Below, piece after piece: positions 34,771 to 45,699 of a stretch of 64,000 bases of DNA. Within the stretch, counting starts at the first letter, position 1. Every line of letters starts with the position of its first letter. The position numbers and the translations under genes are program-made. Below the pieces are notes generated by a model. The model was not told the origin of the DNA, did not search any database, and saw only the letters and a list, made by a program, of their open reading frames with translations. The DNA is taken from assembly GCA_021234155.1 (NCBI GenBank), contig JAJEKV010000102.1:2166456-2230455 (forward strand), given 5' to 3'. The DNA comes from Isoetes taiwanensis (Eukaryota > Streptophyta > Lycopodiopsida > Isoetales > Isoetaceae).

Positions 34771-35790
34771 CTGCATAAAAATCTCATTAGACGTCAAGTT
34801 ATTTTATCAAATTCCAAATTATAGGATAATAAAACCAATGGGCTGGAAAACCAATGGGCATCTCAAGGTATGAATGGAGGATATGAACAAGATGGACCTT
34901 GGATAATATAATGGTGTATCAAATTAACGCTGGAAATGACCAGCAGATGGATCATATTAGTGCCTACAGAACAAGTCTTTAGAAAGGGGCAAAGATACAT
35001 GTGAGAACAAGGCTTTATGGATTGGGGGAACCATGGGGCATCAAAGATACATGTGAGAACAAGGCTTTATGGAGTGGTGGAACCATGGGGCTTCTCACTA
35101 TATGTATGGCATTAAAAACTACAAACAAAGGATACTAAGAGTACAGGTCATAAAGAAAAATAAAAATCGATGAAGGATGTCACATATTGCCTAAAGGGGG
35201 TGCATGCCTCCTATAGGAATAAAATATTAAGGTGTTCTGGGAAGGCAGCTTAATGGCAAGACCATATGGTAAGTCTGGAACTGTTTGTCAACATAGGGTA
35301 AAGATAGCTTTAAGTAAGGTTGTAATTTATGTGTAAGAATGGAGGCTACTGGATCAAATATGTACCTACAATGCAGGTTTCAAAAGAATGGCAATGGTAT
35401 AATCGAGAACGAAGCTTTACATATTGAAGAAGTCAATTAGCAGCTAACTGTACAAAGTGAAGGATATGAGCAAGATAGATTTCAGACAGTATATATATTT
35501 TCTAACAAGATATGCACTCTCTACATACCAACAATTCCAGGCATGCTTATGGAAACAGTATTGGACTTCTTAGATGCACTTCATGAGCAGAAAATTAAGA
35601 ATTAAGGTTGCATCCTCTTCCATGGATATTATCAAAGCCAAGGCACTGATGGGTCTTAGAAAGACCACCGATGAACTGGTTGGGCATCTGCAAGGATGAA
35701 CCGACCCATTCAATAAAGTTGGAGGTTTACATTAAGTAAAGTCTGGAAAAGCAGTTGGATGGGAAAAGCAGTTGAAGAATGAGTAAAAGA
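34771..35790. other. Harbinger interior, non-coding, with a direct repeat
   Basis: No domain recognised. A segment of about 50 bp with AGATACATGTGAGAACAAGG then CTTTATGGA occurs twice (from about 34991 and 35044). This stretch probably includes the intron and first exon of the transposase, but I cannot place them. Confidence 0.4.
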
Positions 35791-35794
35791 ATCT

Positions 35795-36136
35795 TTAACT
35801 TCTGACATGAACCCAATGAGCCATGCTGGGAATACCCTGGTTAACTGCAAACAACATGTAGTAACTTGAAGGGGCCACATTAGGGTTTGAAGGGCCAGTT
35901 CCTGTGACAGTATAAGTTCCATCTCCAATAGAAACAGGATCTAAAACAGCAAGTTTAATCAGCCTCTGGCCCTGACCATAAGAATGAGTAGGAGCACTAA
36001 CTAAATTCAGCTCTACAATCCCTATAATAGGCAGATCAGTAGTAATAGTAACTGTAAAATCTAAGCTGCAGATTATAGTAATTGTAGCTGTATGCCATTT
36101 ATTGCAGGGCAGCAGTGCATAATAGCTTTCTGCCAT
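35795..36136 (-). pseudogene. Glyoxal/galactose oxidase C-terminal fragment inside the transposon
   Basis: The minus-strand open frame of 113 codons matches the C-terminal early-set domain of plant aldehyde (glyoxal) oxidases, secreted copper-radical enzymes that make hydrogen peroxide. Visible landmarks are SAPTHSYGQGQRLIKLAVL, a GDGTYTVTGTGPSNPNVAP segment, YYMLFAVNQGIPSMAHWVHV and a stop directly after. The kelch-propeller and the catalytic Cys-Tyr part are absent. A 37-bp tandem doubling (TTTCTGCCATTTATTGCAGG..., from about 36128) lies at its 5' edge. Since it lies inside Harbinger ends, it is best explained as captured host sequence, or as an unrelated insertion into the element. Confidence 0.7.
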
Positions 36137-36139
36137 TTA

Positions 36140-37370
36140 TTGCAGGGCAGCAGTGCATAATAGCTTTCTGCAGACAATGTAGGCTTACAGACAAGCAATA
36201 TAGAACTGTATGGCATTAGTCATCTTCTGGTTCGTATCAACTCTTTCACATACCTCAGTAATGCGCCACCTATCTTGTGGCTCAGTATAATCTAGTAGAA
36301 GCAGACCAAACATCTTTCAGACAGACAGACAAACTCTTTCAGACAGACATCTTGCCAATAATAATCTAATGAATAACCAGATATATTGTGCAAATAAAGT
36401 TCACAATATTATATGCACATGCCCAAAATGGGGCCACGCTCAAGTATAGGGCTTTGCAAACAAACATTGGGCACCACACTTTTAGCATGAAGCTCCATTA
36501 ACTGCTGCATACGTTGCAAATTGGCCTTCTGTCTTGGAAAGCATACACTAGGATGTTTGGCTCTGATAGGGCAGCAGAGAAAAGCTGAGGTAAATTGGTT
36601 GATCGAACTATAAACGGCATTTTCTATAGGATATCCTTAGTGTTCAATTTGTTAACTGCCACAGTGCACATTACCGGAGTCCCTGGGTAAAAGTGATCAT
36701 CATTTGTCTGGTTATACCACCAAAATTCAGACCAGCAGGACCTTCCATGTTGTTCATATAAAGCACAATAGAGGACCCATATAATTTCTGAAATCCACCA
36801 TGATTTCAATAGAGGACTGCTATCAGAGTCCTTCCTTGTGTCCATCATGATGCCCTTGCATCTGTACATCATGATCCTTTTTCTGATACTTGTTCACACA
36901 TAGCAATATCAACTTGTGTGGCGAAATCTGCCTGTGCAAGTGTAGTAAAAGTGAAAATGATCTCTGTAGTCTCTTCCACAGCTGAATTTAGGCTAATGCC
37001 ATGCAAAATGAAATATCATTACAAAGTACCATTACAAAATGAAATATCATTACAAAATGAAATGATATTACAAAGTATCAATTTGTTGTCACAAAATATG
37101 TAATGGCATATCATATTGCCAATTGATTATCAAACAAAAAAGGATCTGTGCCACTGAAGGTTTGCATCCATACTCTCCCTACAAATCGAGTACACATGAT
37201 GTTCTTCCCCGGTCTAACGATCATTGTCAACACCTAAAATTACGATCTATAAAATTAGTGATTAAAATTCAAAATATTCTTGAATGTATTGGCTAAGGAC
37301 TTTTAGAAAATAGACCTGAGCGCTCTGGATCTTGAGGGGCAGCCTTGTTTGCAAAATAATTTTCCATTTT
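36140..37370. other. Harbinger interior, no gene recognised
   Basis: AT-rich sequence with a short stutter of CATTACAAAATGAAATAT units (about 37015-37070). It may include upstream intron sequence of the captured oxidase fragment. I found no coding match. Confidence 0.4.
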
Positions 37371-37371
37371 T

Positions 37372-40300
37372 TCAAACGCCTACCATCACGCTGATTGACC
37401 CAACCAAAGTTTGTTGCAATTGGAGTTTCGCTCTTTCTACTTCTAAACTCTTAGAAAAATGGTCATCCATCATTGCAACAAGTTTGTTATTGTTATCTTC
37501 CATTGTTTTTGTTAATGAAGTGCTGCCACGAGCTCGTCTTTTTCCTGACGACCCTACTTCTCCCACTCTAATAGTATGATGACTTCCCTGATTTGTTGAG
37601 GTATCGGCAATATATTCTGGATCCACGGCAGGCCTAGAGGACTGAAATGAATCTAGCAGCTTATAGATTGTTTCATCTATGACCGGAAGATTATGCACCT
37701 TTTTAATCTCATGTTTGGATAATGAAAAATACTCAGGCATACCGGTCCTTTTGCTGAAATCATGAACTTGTTTGTACTCCCTAATAGGGTCGTATTTCAG
37801 CTTGCATCCATCTGCATCCCTATCATCAAAACCTATACCTGCCATCTTTTCAGAAATTTTTTTCCATCTCAATGCCGCTGATTCCATCCTATCCCTAGCT
37901 GAAGACCCCTCTAAAGTTAGCCATTCTTCCTTTTTAAACTCAACTAGCATCCTGGTTTCCTGAAGTATCCAGTTCCTTGATCTTTTACGTTTTTGTGAGA
38001 CATCGGATGGAATTGAGGAATCAGAATCCAAATTGACACATAACTGCTATACAAACAAGTGATCTACTTTAGTATTTTTCGAGTTTACTTTGCTAATTTT
38101 TTATCTTGGACCTATGAGCAAAGAAGGGCCAGTATGAAATACCTGTTCATCTCCATCTCCATGTCCATCTGCAAAGTGGTCATTCAATCCATGTCCTTCT
38201 CCGAATTCAGCATGCCCTCCATATCCAGAAAGATCCCCTCCACGCCCTCCACGTTCCTGCAAGTAATTATAAGACACATGAGCCACAATTATCATTTAAT
38301 TAATAACAAAAAAGTAACAATGATCATCAATCCAAGCCTATTTGGAAACGAATTGTGAACTTCAAAGTTTCACTTACCATACGTAAGATGTAAAGCATTT
38401 CCTATAACACACAATAAAAAATGTATGGATTTAAAAGGATGTATTGAGTATAATGACAAAGGTGCATCTTTAATAGATGCAGCAAAGATGTTTCTGTTCA
38501 CTCCACTGCTGCCTATATGGCTGCATGCAGGAACCAAGCTCCCCATGATGTCATGCGATGTTTGTTCCATTATTTAGTTTCCATCTTTTATCGTAATGCC
38601 AATCTCCAAACTATCATACTAGTCATATATCCATAGAAATGAGGGCATTCTCTGCAAAGAAATATATACAATCTCATTCACTCTCACTAAGCCAACATGT
38701 TCCATCAACTTGTTCCTCTAGATTGAAGCAGGCTGCAAGCAAAATAATACTGGTAGCTTGATAAAGCTTAACCATCACCATCCCATAGAAGAGCTATGCC
38801 TTAAATAATGATGGTAACTTGATTTATCTTAGCCATCTACATCCCACGAGCTGCCATTGAATCATGGAGTATTATCCCTCATTATAGCTCTGAAGTTGTG
38901 GATTTTCATATGGCAACACCCAATGAGGGAAAGTGGTCAGGCTTTATTTGTATCAGATTGTTCTTGTATGCATTGGACTCTGAGGAGATCATTATTCTCC
39001 CATTGGATGTACATATACAGAAAGGAGGTCATATTCCTCCTATACTTCCTCTACCAGAAATTCTTGACTTCGGTCTATTCACCAAGAAAGGGCAACAAAA
39101 GAAGAAATCCATCATCTTGCATAATACTGGGCAACAACCTATACATATAAATAACATCTATAAAAATTCTGTTGACAGGAACTTGGCATCTCTCTCATAT
39201 GCATCACATATAGATTCTCAAATTAACTTCAAGCTATCAACTATAAGTTTTAAGCTGCAATTATATGAACTGTTGGAGGCAAACATGTCACCTGCTAATA
39301 ATAATGCTCTTGTATTGTATATATCCGCTATATGGTTGGTGTTAAACATGAGTGCGACATGTGATTATAGACTGTGGTTGAAGCTTCCTTGAGGCATTAC
39401 TGCATCAGAATTGTAAAAATGCTTACTTCCTATGCCACCAACCTGTGCACTTCACACATTTCATCTCTAATTGATTGCCATTTCTGTCATTATACAAATT
39501 TCATCCTAGAATGTCCTTGTAAGCTAAAAGTTTGACATGTGCTTGTCAATATGTGGTTCAGGAGCTGGAGAACAGAATATTTACTGAGATCAAGAGCCAA
39601 GAATATTTACTGGGACCTGAAGTTGGCATGCTCAAGAGTTACAAAAGAACATTCTCAAGAGTTTTTGAACATTGTTTTATGTTCCATGCTCAAGTGGAGG
39701 CTATGTAACTGTGCAGCAGTACCTCCTCTCAGTAATAAACCTCAGAAGACCTGTATTCTTGGAGGTTTTTTTAAATACATCAAGATACAGTTTAATTCAG
39801 AAGCCTACCACAAAGAAACAGCAGATCAAAAGCCTAAGGCATTATTACATAGGGGTAGACTCAATTGGTTTATACGCCAAGTTTCCATTCCTCCAAAGAG
39901 ATGGACGAATTATATCCAGCGAGGTGAGACCAATCAATTATATGCTAAGCAGGGTTTTAACACTTTGAGCAGGGTTTTAACACTGTGAGCATGGTTTTGA
40001 CACTGTGCTGAGCAAGGCTAAGATTATAGGTCTTTTAAAACCACAAGTCTAGGCCTAGCCTCAGATCCATTAACTAGCACCCTGCCTTACAGATAAGGGG
40101 CTGAGCTTCATCAAGATGTACCAGGAATTAATTATCTGGCTACACATGCACTGCCATCATTGTAAGCTGGATCCATAAGCCAGGTGCCCATGCTGCACTA
40201 CCTTGAGAGTTACAACATAAGTAGCAAAGAAGATGCCACATCATCATACATGACATACTACAAAGGTCATGCTGTTCTCATTTTACAGTAACTCAATTAA

Positions 40301-40798
40301 GGAAAACCTAAGGGCCCACTATCTTGTTCTATGTACTCATTTGATTAATATGTCATGCTCAGATTTAGCATGCTATAGCAAGACCTTAAGCATTTTGTTA
40401 GCCAGAATTTCCTGCGATTTTGGCAATCTTTTACAAGTTAATCCAGGGGGGCTCTCTGGAACGGAATGAAAGATAACACCAGTAAAACTCTTGGAGATTG
40501 TCTCTGATAGCAGGAATGCTAGGAATGCATCAATGCTAGGAATGCTAGGAATACATCAATGCTAGGAATGCTAGGAATGCAGGAATGCATCAATGCTAGG
40601 GTTGTTAAAGCATATGCAATGCAGGAATGCATCAATGCAAGAGTCACGAAGAGCAATGATCACTTTAAAAAATACCTTTTCATCCCTATCTGAGGAGCTT
40701 CGATTCCCTGCATCACGCCCTCCACGCCCACGAACCCGACCTCGCCCACGACCTCCTCGATCCTCTGCTCGTCCGTGCGTCGGAGTCCGCATCGCCAT
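37372..40798 (-). CDS. Harbinger Myb/SANT-like accessory protein, three exons
   Basis: Exons inferred: 40798-40676, 38256-38143 and 38043-37372 (acceptor CAG or three bases earlier). All are in phase, giving about 302 residues with no break. Exon 1 encodes an Arg/Gly-rich start (RGGRGRGRVRGRGGRD). Exon 2 continues it (ERGGRGGDLSGYGGHAEFGE). Exon 3 has the Myb/SANT-like trihelix with NWILQETRMLVEFKKEEW, MESAALRWKKISEKMAGIGF and CKLKYDPIREYKQVHDF, then a basic stretch (GKRRARGS) and a C-terminal helix. In PIF/Harbinger elements this second protein binds DNA ends and brings the transposase into the nucleus. Unlike the transposase it is intact. Its 2.4-kb first intron contains a host-like gene fragment on the opposite strand. 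Confidence 0.85.
38857..39392 (+). pseudogene. TMEM131-like gene fragment in an intron of the Harbinger gene
   Basis: The plus-strand frame from 38898 encodes WSGFICIRLFLYALDSEE, then LPLDVHIQKGGHIPPILPLP, EILDFGLFTKKGQQKKKSII and LHNTGQQPIHI. This resembles the repeated PapD-like (immunoglobulin-fold) segments of plant and animal TMEM131 proteins, which act in secretory cargo assembly. The key pattern is LDFGxxxxGxxxxKxxxLxNxGxxPLxI. The frame keeps no start or end that fits a whole gene. It is antisense to the Myb-like gene, within its first intron. The match is by motif memory only, so I am moderately sure. Confidence 0.45.
39955..40015 (+). repeat. Three-copy short tandem repeat
   Basis: The unit GGTTTTAACACTnTGAGCA (about 20 bp) occurs three times, the last with TTTTGACACTGTG. 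It lies inside the Harbinger intron. Confidence 0.7.
40505..40640 (+). repeat. AGGAATGCTAGGAATGCATCAATG minisatellite
   Basis: Units of about 30-35 bp composed of AGGAATGC, TAGGAATGC and ATCAATGC words repeat four to five times. It lies immediately downstream of exon 1 of the Harbinger Myb-like gene, in its intron. Confidence 0.8.
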
Positions 40799-41227
40799 TT
40801 TAACTGGAGCTAAAGTCACATCGACGAGGTCACGATAAGTTTTGATATTTTGTGGTTAAAACCTGAGGGTCCAGTTAGGTCCAGTTAAATCCATGTTAAC
40901 GACACGTTAACTACGGTGTCGAGTCTGAAGACCAATTTGTTAATATTTTTTGTTAAAAAAAAAATAACTACGACTAACTTATATTTCTATAATTTTAACT
41001 TAACTTGAAGTGTGAAGGCAATTGTAGTTAAAAGTGCTAACTTACCTTAACTTAACGGTGGGTCTGAATGGCCCCTAACTAGCAGAACTAGCAGGGTTGA
41101 ACTAGCAGAACTGCAGGGTTGGGAAGAAGGCTAGGCAGATGGATTTGTGTTGGTATTTTAATTATAGTAATTTGAATTTCAGCCCATGGGAAAGCACCCT
41201 AAGTGGTCGTCACGCATTTCTATCATT

Positions 41228-41392
41228 TAGAATGCTATATTGTGCAAATGGCTTGGATTTACAAATCCAAAAGTCTATCATCTAGAATGCTATATTGTGC
41301 AAATGGGTTGGATTTACAAATCCAAAAGTCTATCACCTAGAATGCTATATTGTGCAAATGGGTTGGATTTGCAAATCCAAAAGTTTATCTTT
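41228..41392 (+). repeat. Three 55-bp tandem repeats with internal palindrome
   Basis: Units start at 41228, 41283 and 41338, nearly identical. Each contains an inverted repeat TTGGATTT-nC-AAATCCAA. The third copy, TTGGATTTGCAAATCCAA, is a perfect 18-bp palindrome. The array lies 150 bp outside the Harbinger right end. Confidence 0.9.
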
Positions 41393-42220
41393 TACTTTCT
41401 TCAATGCATACCTACAACACTGATATATTATATTTGTTCATATAATCAAAACTTCAATGCCAAGGGATCATAATGAAAGCAAAATCACTAAGGAAACATT
41501 ATTAAAAGCAAGCACTAATTAGTACTAGAACTTAAGGCTTGGTAATAGTGTTGAAGATAACATTAGGATTTAGTAATAGAGCTTAAAGTTTGGTACAATA
41601 TCTGAGACGATTGTCATGTTTGCATACACAAAGAAATTCAATTAAAGAAAACATACATAGGCACATTTTTCAGCAAAGATTCAAAACATATTCTCATCAA
41701 GCAGTGTTAAGCTTATATAAAGCTACATTTTCATTAAGCAAACTGTAAGCTTATAAGCTTATTTGTGGCACTCTTTACATAAGGAAATCAGGTTGGAACC
41801 ATCTTCCAGCGCTGATTGTCATGTTCCTTCAATCAGTGGTAAAGGACAAGGTTAGTACCTTCGTTTATGCCACCATGCTTTTTAGCACAATGATCAGCAT
41901 CCATGTTCATGTCTATATTGTTATACATCCGAATAGTTGTAAATCCATGCCTCAAATCATCACTTGTAGACCACAAAATTGAATCATCCACATGTCCCTT
42001 GTGATATGGCATGCTGTAAATCGCCACAATGTTTCACGCATTCCCATATAAGAAGAGCGCTACTTGGATATCTACATTCAATCTAAATAGGTTTCTGACA
42101 TATGGTATGGATATAGAAGATAAGATATAAAACATAAAAGGCAAAAATATAGTGATGTTTTACCAGTTCATTCTCAGAAGTGCCATGGCGTAGGGCTTTT
42201 CCTGTGCCCCTGTTTATAAG
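41393..42220. other. Intergenic, no gene recognised
   Basis: AT-rich sequence with short runs of AAGCTTATAAGCTT character near 41748-41765. Nothing else is supported. Confidence 0.4.
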
Positions 42221-42310
42221 GAAGGAAGGAAGGAAGGAAGGAAGGAAGTTTATTTTAACGTCCACGGAGGCCAGAGGCCTATGAGACGGCACAGAACAGG
42301 CAAAAAAGCC
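42221..42310 (-). mobile_element. Solo LINE 3' end with GGAAG-type tail
   Basis: Read on the minus strand: CGTCTCATAGGCCTCTGGCC, then TCCGTGGACGTTAAAATAAA, then a CTTCC-type repeat (plus-strand GGAAG, 42221-42250). AGGCC-TCT-GGCCT is a perfect hairpin. The block matches the 3' ends of the LINEs at 8.9 and 14.1 kb, so this is a severely 5'-truncated copy of that family. Its 5' limit is not visible. Confidence 0.75.
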
Positions 42311-42785
42311 AAAAACCCCAACACCAAAAACAAACAATGTAACTGGGCAAAGGCACGGAATCCAGCTGCATCTTTTAGATTTTGGCCCCAACTTTCATCC
42401 GTGATCCATATCTGCATCCCATTGAACATTTAAGAATGATATACGTCCACATAAACAACTGATCCAAACTCATACTGTAAAACATAGGCAAAAGAAAAGA
42501 TTGGCTGCATGCTCTTGAAGAGCATAATGCATTCTTTAACAGTTACGATCATATAGTATAACCACATCACATGAAGATATCCTGTAAAATAATCTGGGCG
42601 CATCATCTATACCCTCCAATTTTGCACCAATGGCAACATAAATGTGAGAACAACTTCAACAAGTTGATTATCAATGCCCAAAACCAAGGACCAAGAGAAA
42701 AAAGTCACTTCTGAAAAATATGTAGTAATCATCAGCATCTTTTGAAATCAGACCTTTTATGTACAGACAAATCTGGATAGATACA

Positions 42786-43095
42786 TCAATCTCGCCAACG
42801 GTATCCGCAGTTCAGATTACAACAAACAAAAAATAATGTCATCCCCTCCCCTCCTCTAGCTGTCGCCTGAAAATTTTGCATATGCATATGTAAGTTTGTA
42901 AATTCCTATTAAAATGTAGAAACAGAAATGAGATACCTGGAAAAAGACTGCTTCTCCATGTTGACAACGAGCACATCGCACAGCTTTGGTTCGAGGAAGT
43001 GTCGGATCAGATGCAACATCCTGCAAGACCTGAGTGCGTTCGTCTGTTGTATGCAGGACTTCGTTACGATAGACACAGTTGTTGTCCACAACCTC
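42786..43095 (-). CDS. NRPB9: RNA polymerase II subunit RPB9, exons 2 and 3 (partial)
   Basis: Exon 43095-42937 encodes EVVDNNCVYRNEVLHTTDER, TQVLQDVASDPTLPRTKAVR and CARCQHGEAVFFQ. Exon 42866-42786 encodes ATARGGEGMTLFFVCCNLNC and GYRWRD, then TGA. These are the linker and second zinc ribbon (CxxC...CxxC) of RPB9, the small Pol II subunit that acts in start-site choice, transcript cleavage and fidelity. Splice sites are good (TTTGAACAG acceptor, CAG/GTATCT donor, TTTTCAG acceptor) and there are no breaks. The first exon, which would carry the N-terminal zinc ribbon (about 35 residues), was not found in the 2 kb upstream. It may lie further away, or this may be a partial copy. Confidence 0.88.
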
Positions 43096-45160
43096 CTGTT
43101 CAAACAAGAAAAATAAATAAATATTAGAACATCCATGTCAATAAAATGTTTGCATAAAGCAGGCTCAACATTCCACATGTAATATAAATAATTGCACAAT
43201 AGGGACATGTATTCTGCCACATTAATGAACAGGAGGACATGAGAAGATGGTACTTTTGATGAAATAGAAAATATCTTAAACAGGATCAGAATGGCTTAAT
43301 GCAGTGAATATTTGTAATAACATGATAGCATAAGATAGCAGCAACCAGCAAGAGGTGTTAGAATCAAAAGGAAAAAACCATCATGGTATAGAATATCAGC
43401 ATAGTCAATAGTACTTTACATGCGTCCACTACAGTTTGTAAACTAAAATTTTGTTAAAGTGATTAATCTTGACAAAAGATTGTTAAGCCAGCAGCGAAGA
43501 GCGTAGAACCCGATGGTCACAATTCTGTCAATAACATCTTTTTTTCTGTGTCCTCCCTAGGATATAAGATATTGTTACTGTGGACGAAACAAAACACAGT
43601 TTCAGAATGCTGAGATAATATGATGCAATGTCAATATTAGAAAAAGGGGCCACATATCATTCACGGCAAAATTTCACGGTACTCATCTTGACTGATAAAT
43701 AAAGTGTCTCTTTTGTTGGAGAATCAAACGGACTGGGAATGCACCTAAGTACTGGAAAACATTAAGAACAAAAGAACAATAAAGAAATCATAAAATAAAG
43801 GGGACACGATGTGCAATCTCCATGAAGAAATTAGTCCACCATAAAGCGTATATGCCATTCAGTCCATTCTTACTGCAGACAAACTTCAGATGTGTGTTTT
43901 ACCATGATCGTGTTCCAACCAAAAAGCTGCATAAAACAGTTATTTGTACTCTTACTTACTGGTAGTGGAAGACAGAATTAATGGCACCAACAACTTCAAA
44001 TTTCCAAATGATCTTCTTACTGTAGATATTCTGCTAAGGAAAGCTACCAGAAGACAAGTATCAAAGGGTTTTGTTAGCAAGTACATACTTAAAACTGGCT
44101 TTTTTGAGTAGATGCAACGAGATTGCTGAATAACTATATTGCAGCAGAGGTTCCTGCTCTGATGCATTCACTAATTCCTTTCTCTTGAACAAACTGTGAG
44201 AAATCGACCAATAGATGCATTGCCCCACAAAAAATTAGTTTTTGATGCATTGTTAAGAACTAAAATCATGAATTTTACCAGCTCCATTTGTGTAAAAAAA
44301 CCTTTCTTGTGAAAGTCCACTTAGAAGACATGTAATGATGAATTTGAGTTATTACTAATGAACCAATTAAAAGTGCATAAAAGTTCCAACTGCAGATGCA
44401 TTAAAGTCGTTATTGCATAATTAATTAATGACAATAACAATAAAGTTATATAAACATAAATTCAAAACTAGCTTACCTTTCCATCTTCATCGACGGTCAG
44501 CTCCACATGTTACTAATGCGAGGACCTAATGGCTAATACTATGGCTGTTTAAATACTTTTCATACCTAATGCTACCATCATTTGCTGCAGATCTTACAAT
44601 ACGTAAAGTAAAGACGAGGCATTGCCAAGCTTATAGTTGAAGGGGTGTAGAGTTATGAGATGATGATTAGACTCTTATGGTGAGTCATCACATGCTGATA
44701 TGTCACCTCTTATATATGAACATCTTCATCTGTGTTCACGGGCGCATTCCAACATTGTATCTCTCACTTACTTGGAACATTCTACTTGTTTCTTTCAGTA
44801 TCAGGAAATCAAATACCAGAAAGATGAGCATTCTATCTAGACCCTCCATTTTGCCGACTCACAGAATGTTCCAAAAAAAAGTAGTATAATCATGTAGGTT
44901 GATGCAGTTTCATATGGTCCACAATGGACTTGATTCAATATATACTTGGAATGCAATTGCTGTAACATGAAGCATATCTACAGATCACTGAAACTCATCT
45001 CCAGCTTGTGTATGGGAATCTGGGAATTCAGATGAAGCACAACGAATTCACTGCTTGTTGCCATATATGCTCACTAGGGTGGAAGTGTTCTAATCTTACA
45101 GTGCTTGGAAAGATGGCCAGCTAGGTATAAATTCTGACAAAGCAAATATTTCTAAATTCT
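43096..45160. other. Upstream of RPB9 exons, no firm gene
   Basis: If RPB9 is complete its first intron and exon should lie here, but I could not identify the exon. A donor-like site follows a minus-strand reading VELTVDEDGK (about 44507-44478), which I cannot assign. A GAATA-type repeat begins at about 45171. Confidence 0.35.
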
Positions 45161-45167
45161 GATAGAA

Positions 45168-45192
45168 CAAGAATAGAATAGAATAGAATAGT
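45168..45192. repeat. GAATA-type microsatellite
   Basis: About four to five tandem units of AGAAT/GAATA. The same unit forms the tail of the LINE at 14075. No LINE 3' hairpin is visible beside this copy. Confidence 0.7.
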
Positions 45193-45699
45193 ACTAAAAT
45201 TGACAAGTCAAGTTGGTTTTGATAGAACGGAATAAACCCTAAGAACCCTAAAGTTCATATAACCTGATCTTGATGGGCTTTGCAAGTTCATAAAGCCGTT
45301 AGATTTTCCGAGTCAAGAATCTCAAGAAAGTGGGCTAGTATAATCGCCTATACAGGATGCAGCCGTGAAGAGAAGGAAACCAACAGACGAAGGAGTGGGA
45401 AGGAAATTACTGGATTTTTTGAATTTCCAGAACCGTTGATGCCAAAAATAAAAGATCCGATGAATAGGAGTTTTTTTAGCTGACGTAGCACAACATGTGG
45501 CATAGCTAGAATTGCAGGAAATTGGGCGGCAACCCTGCTAATTATGTCTATTGCTCACTTGGGCCTCGAGAGACCATGGAGCACATGAACAAAGTGTTTA
45601 TAACTTAAGTAATAAGGAACGGTGTGCATCCACCGCCCTTAAGTAAGGTCATAAAAGCATTGGCGGCATTGATAATAGTGAATGAAAGTCTGCCGCCTG

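Larger units (their letters stand above)
32576..41076 (-). mobile_element. PIF/Harbinger DNA transposon, about 8.5 kb
   Basis: Terminal inverted repeats of about 40 bp bound the element. The left end is AGGGTCCATTCAGACCCGTG then GTTAAGTTAAG (from 32576). The right end, reverse complemented, is AGGGGCCATTCAGACCCACC then GTTAAGTTAAG (to 41076). It encodes both proteins typical of PIF/Harbinger: a DDE transposase and a Myb/SANT-like accessory protein, both on the minus strand. Flanks read TTA on the left and TAA on the right, close to the 3-bp TWA target of the superfamily but not an identical pair. Subterminal repeats and two host-gene fragments lie inside. The transposase has a frameshift and a stop, so it is non-autonomous today. 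Confidence 0.9.

Noticed and set aside
36624-36872. Upstream exon of the captured glyoxal oxidase
   Set aside because: The frame (WWYNQTNDDHFYPGTPVM) did not match kelch-repeat or oxidase motifs that I can recall.
39539-39988. Second captured gene exon (PKRWTNYIQRGET / GLYAKFPFLQRDGRI)
   Set aside because: Two overlapping frames of similar quality and no motif I can name; left unannotated.
45168-45192. LINE 3' tail at the GAATA repeat
   Set aside because: The unit matches the 14.08-kb tail, but no hairpin or CGTnGACGTTAA block lies beside it, so I list only a microsatellite.
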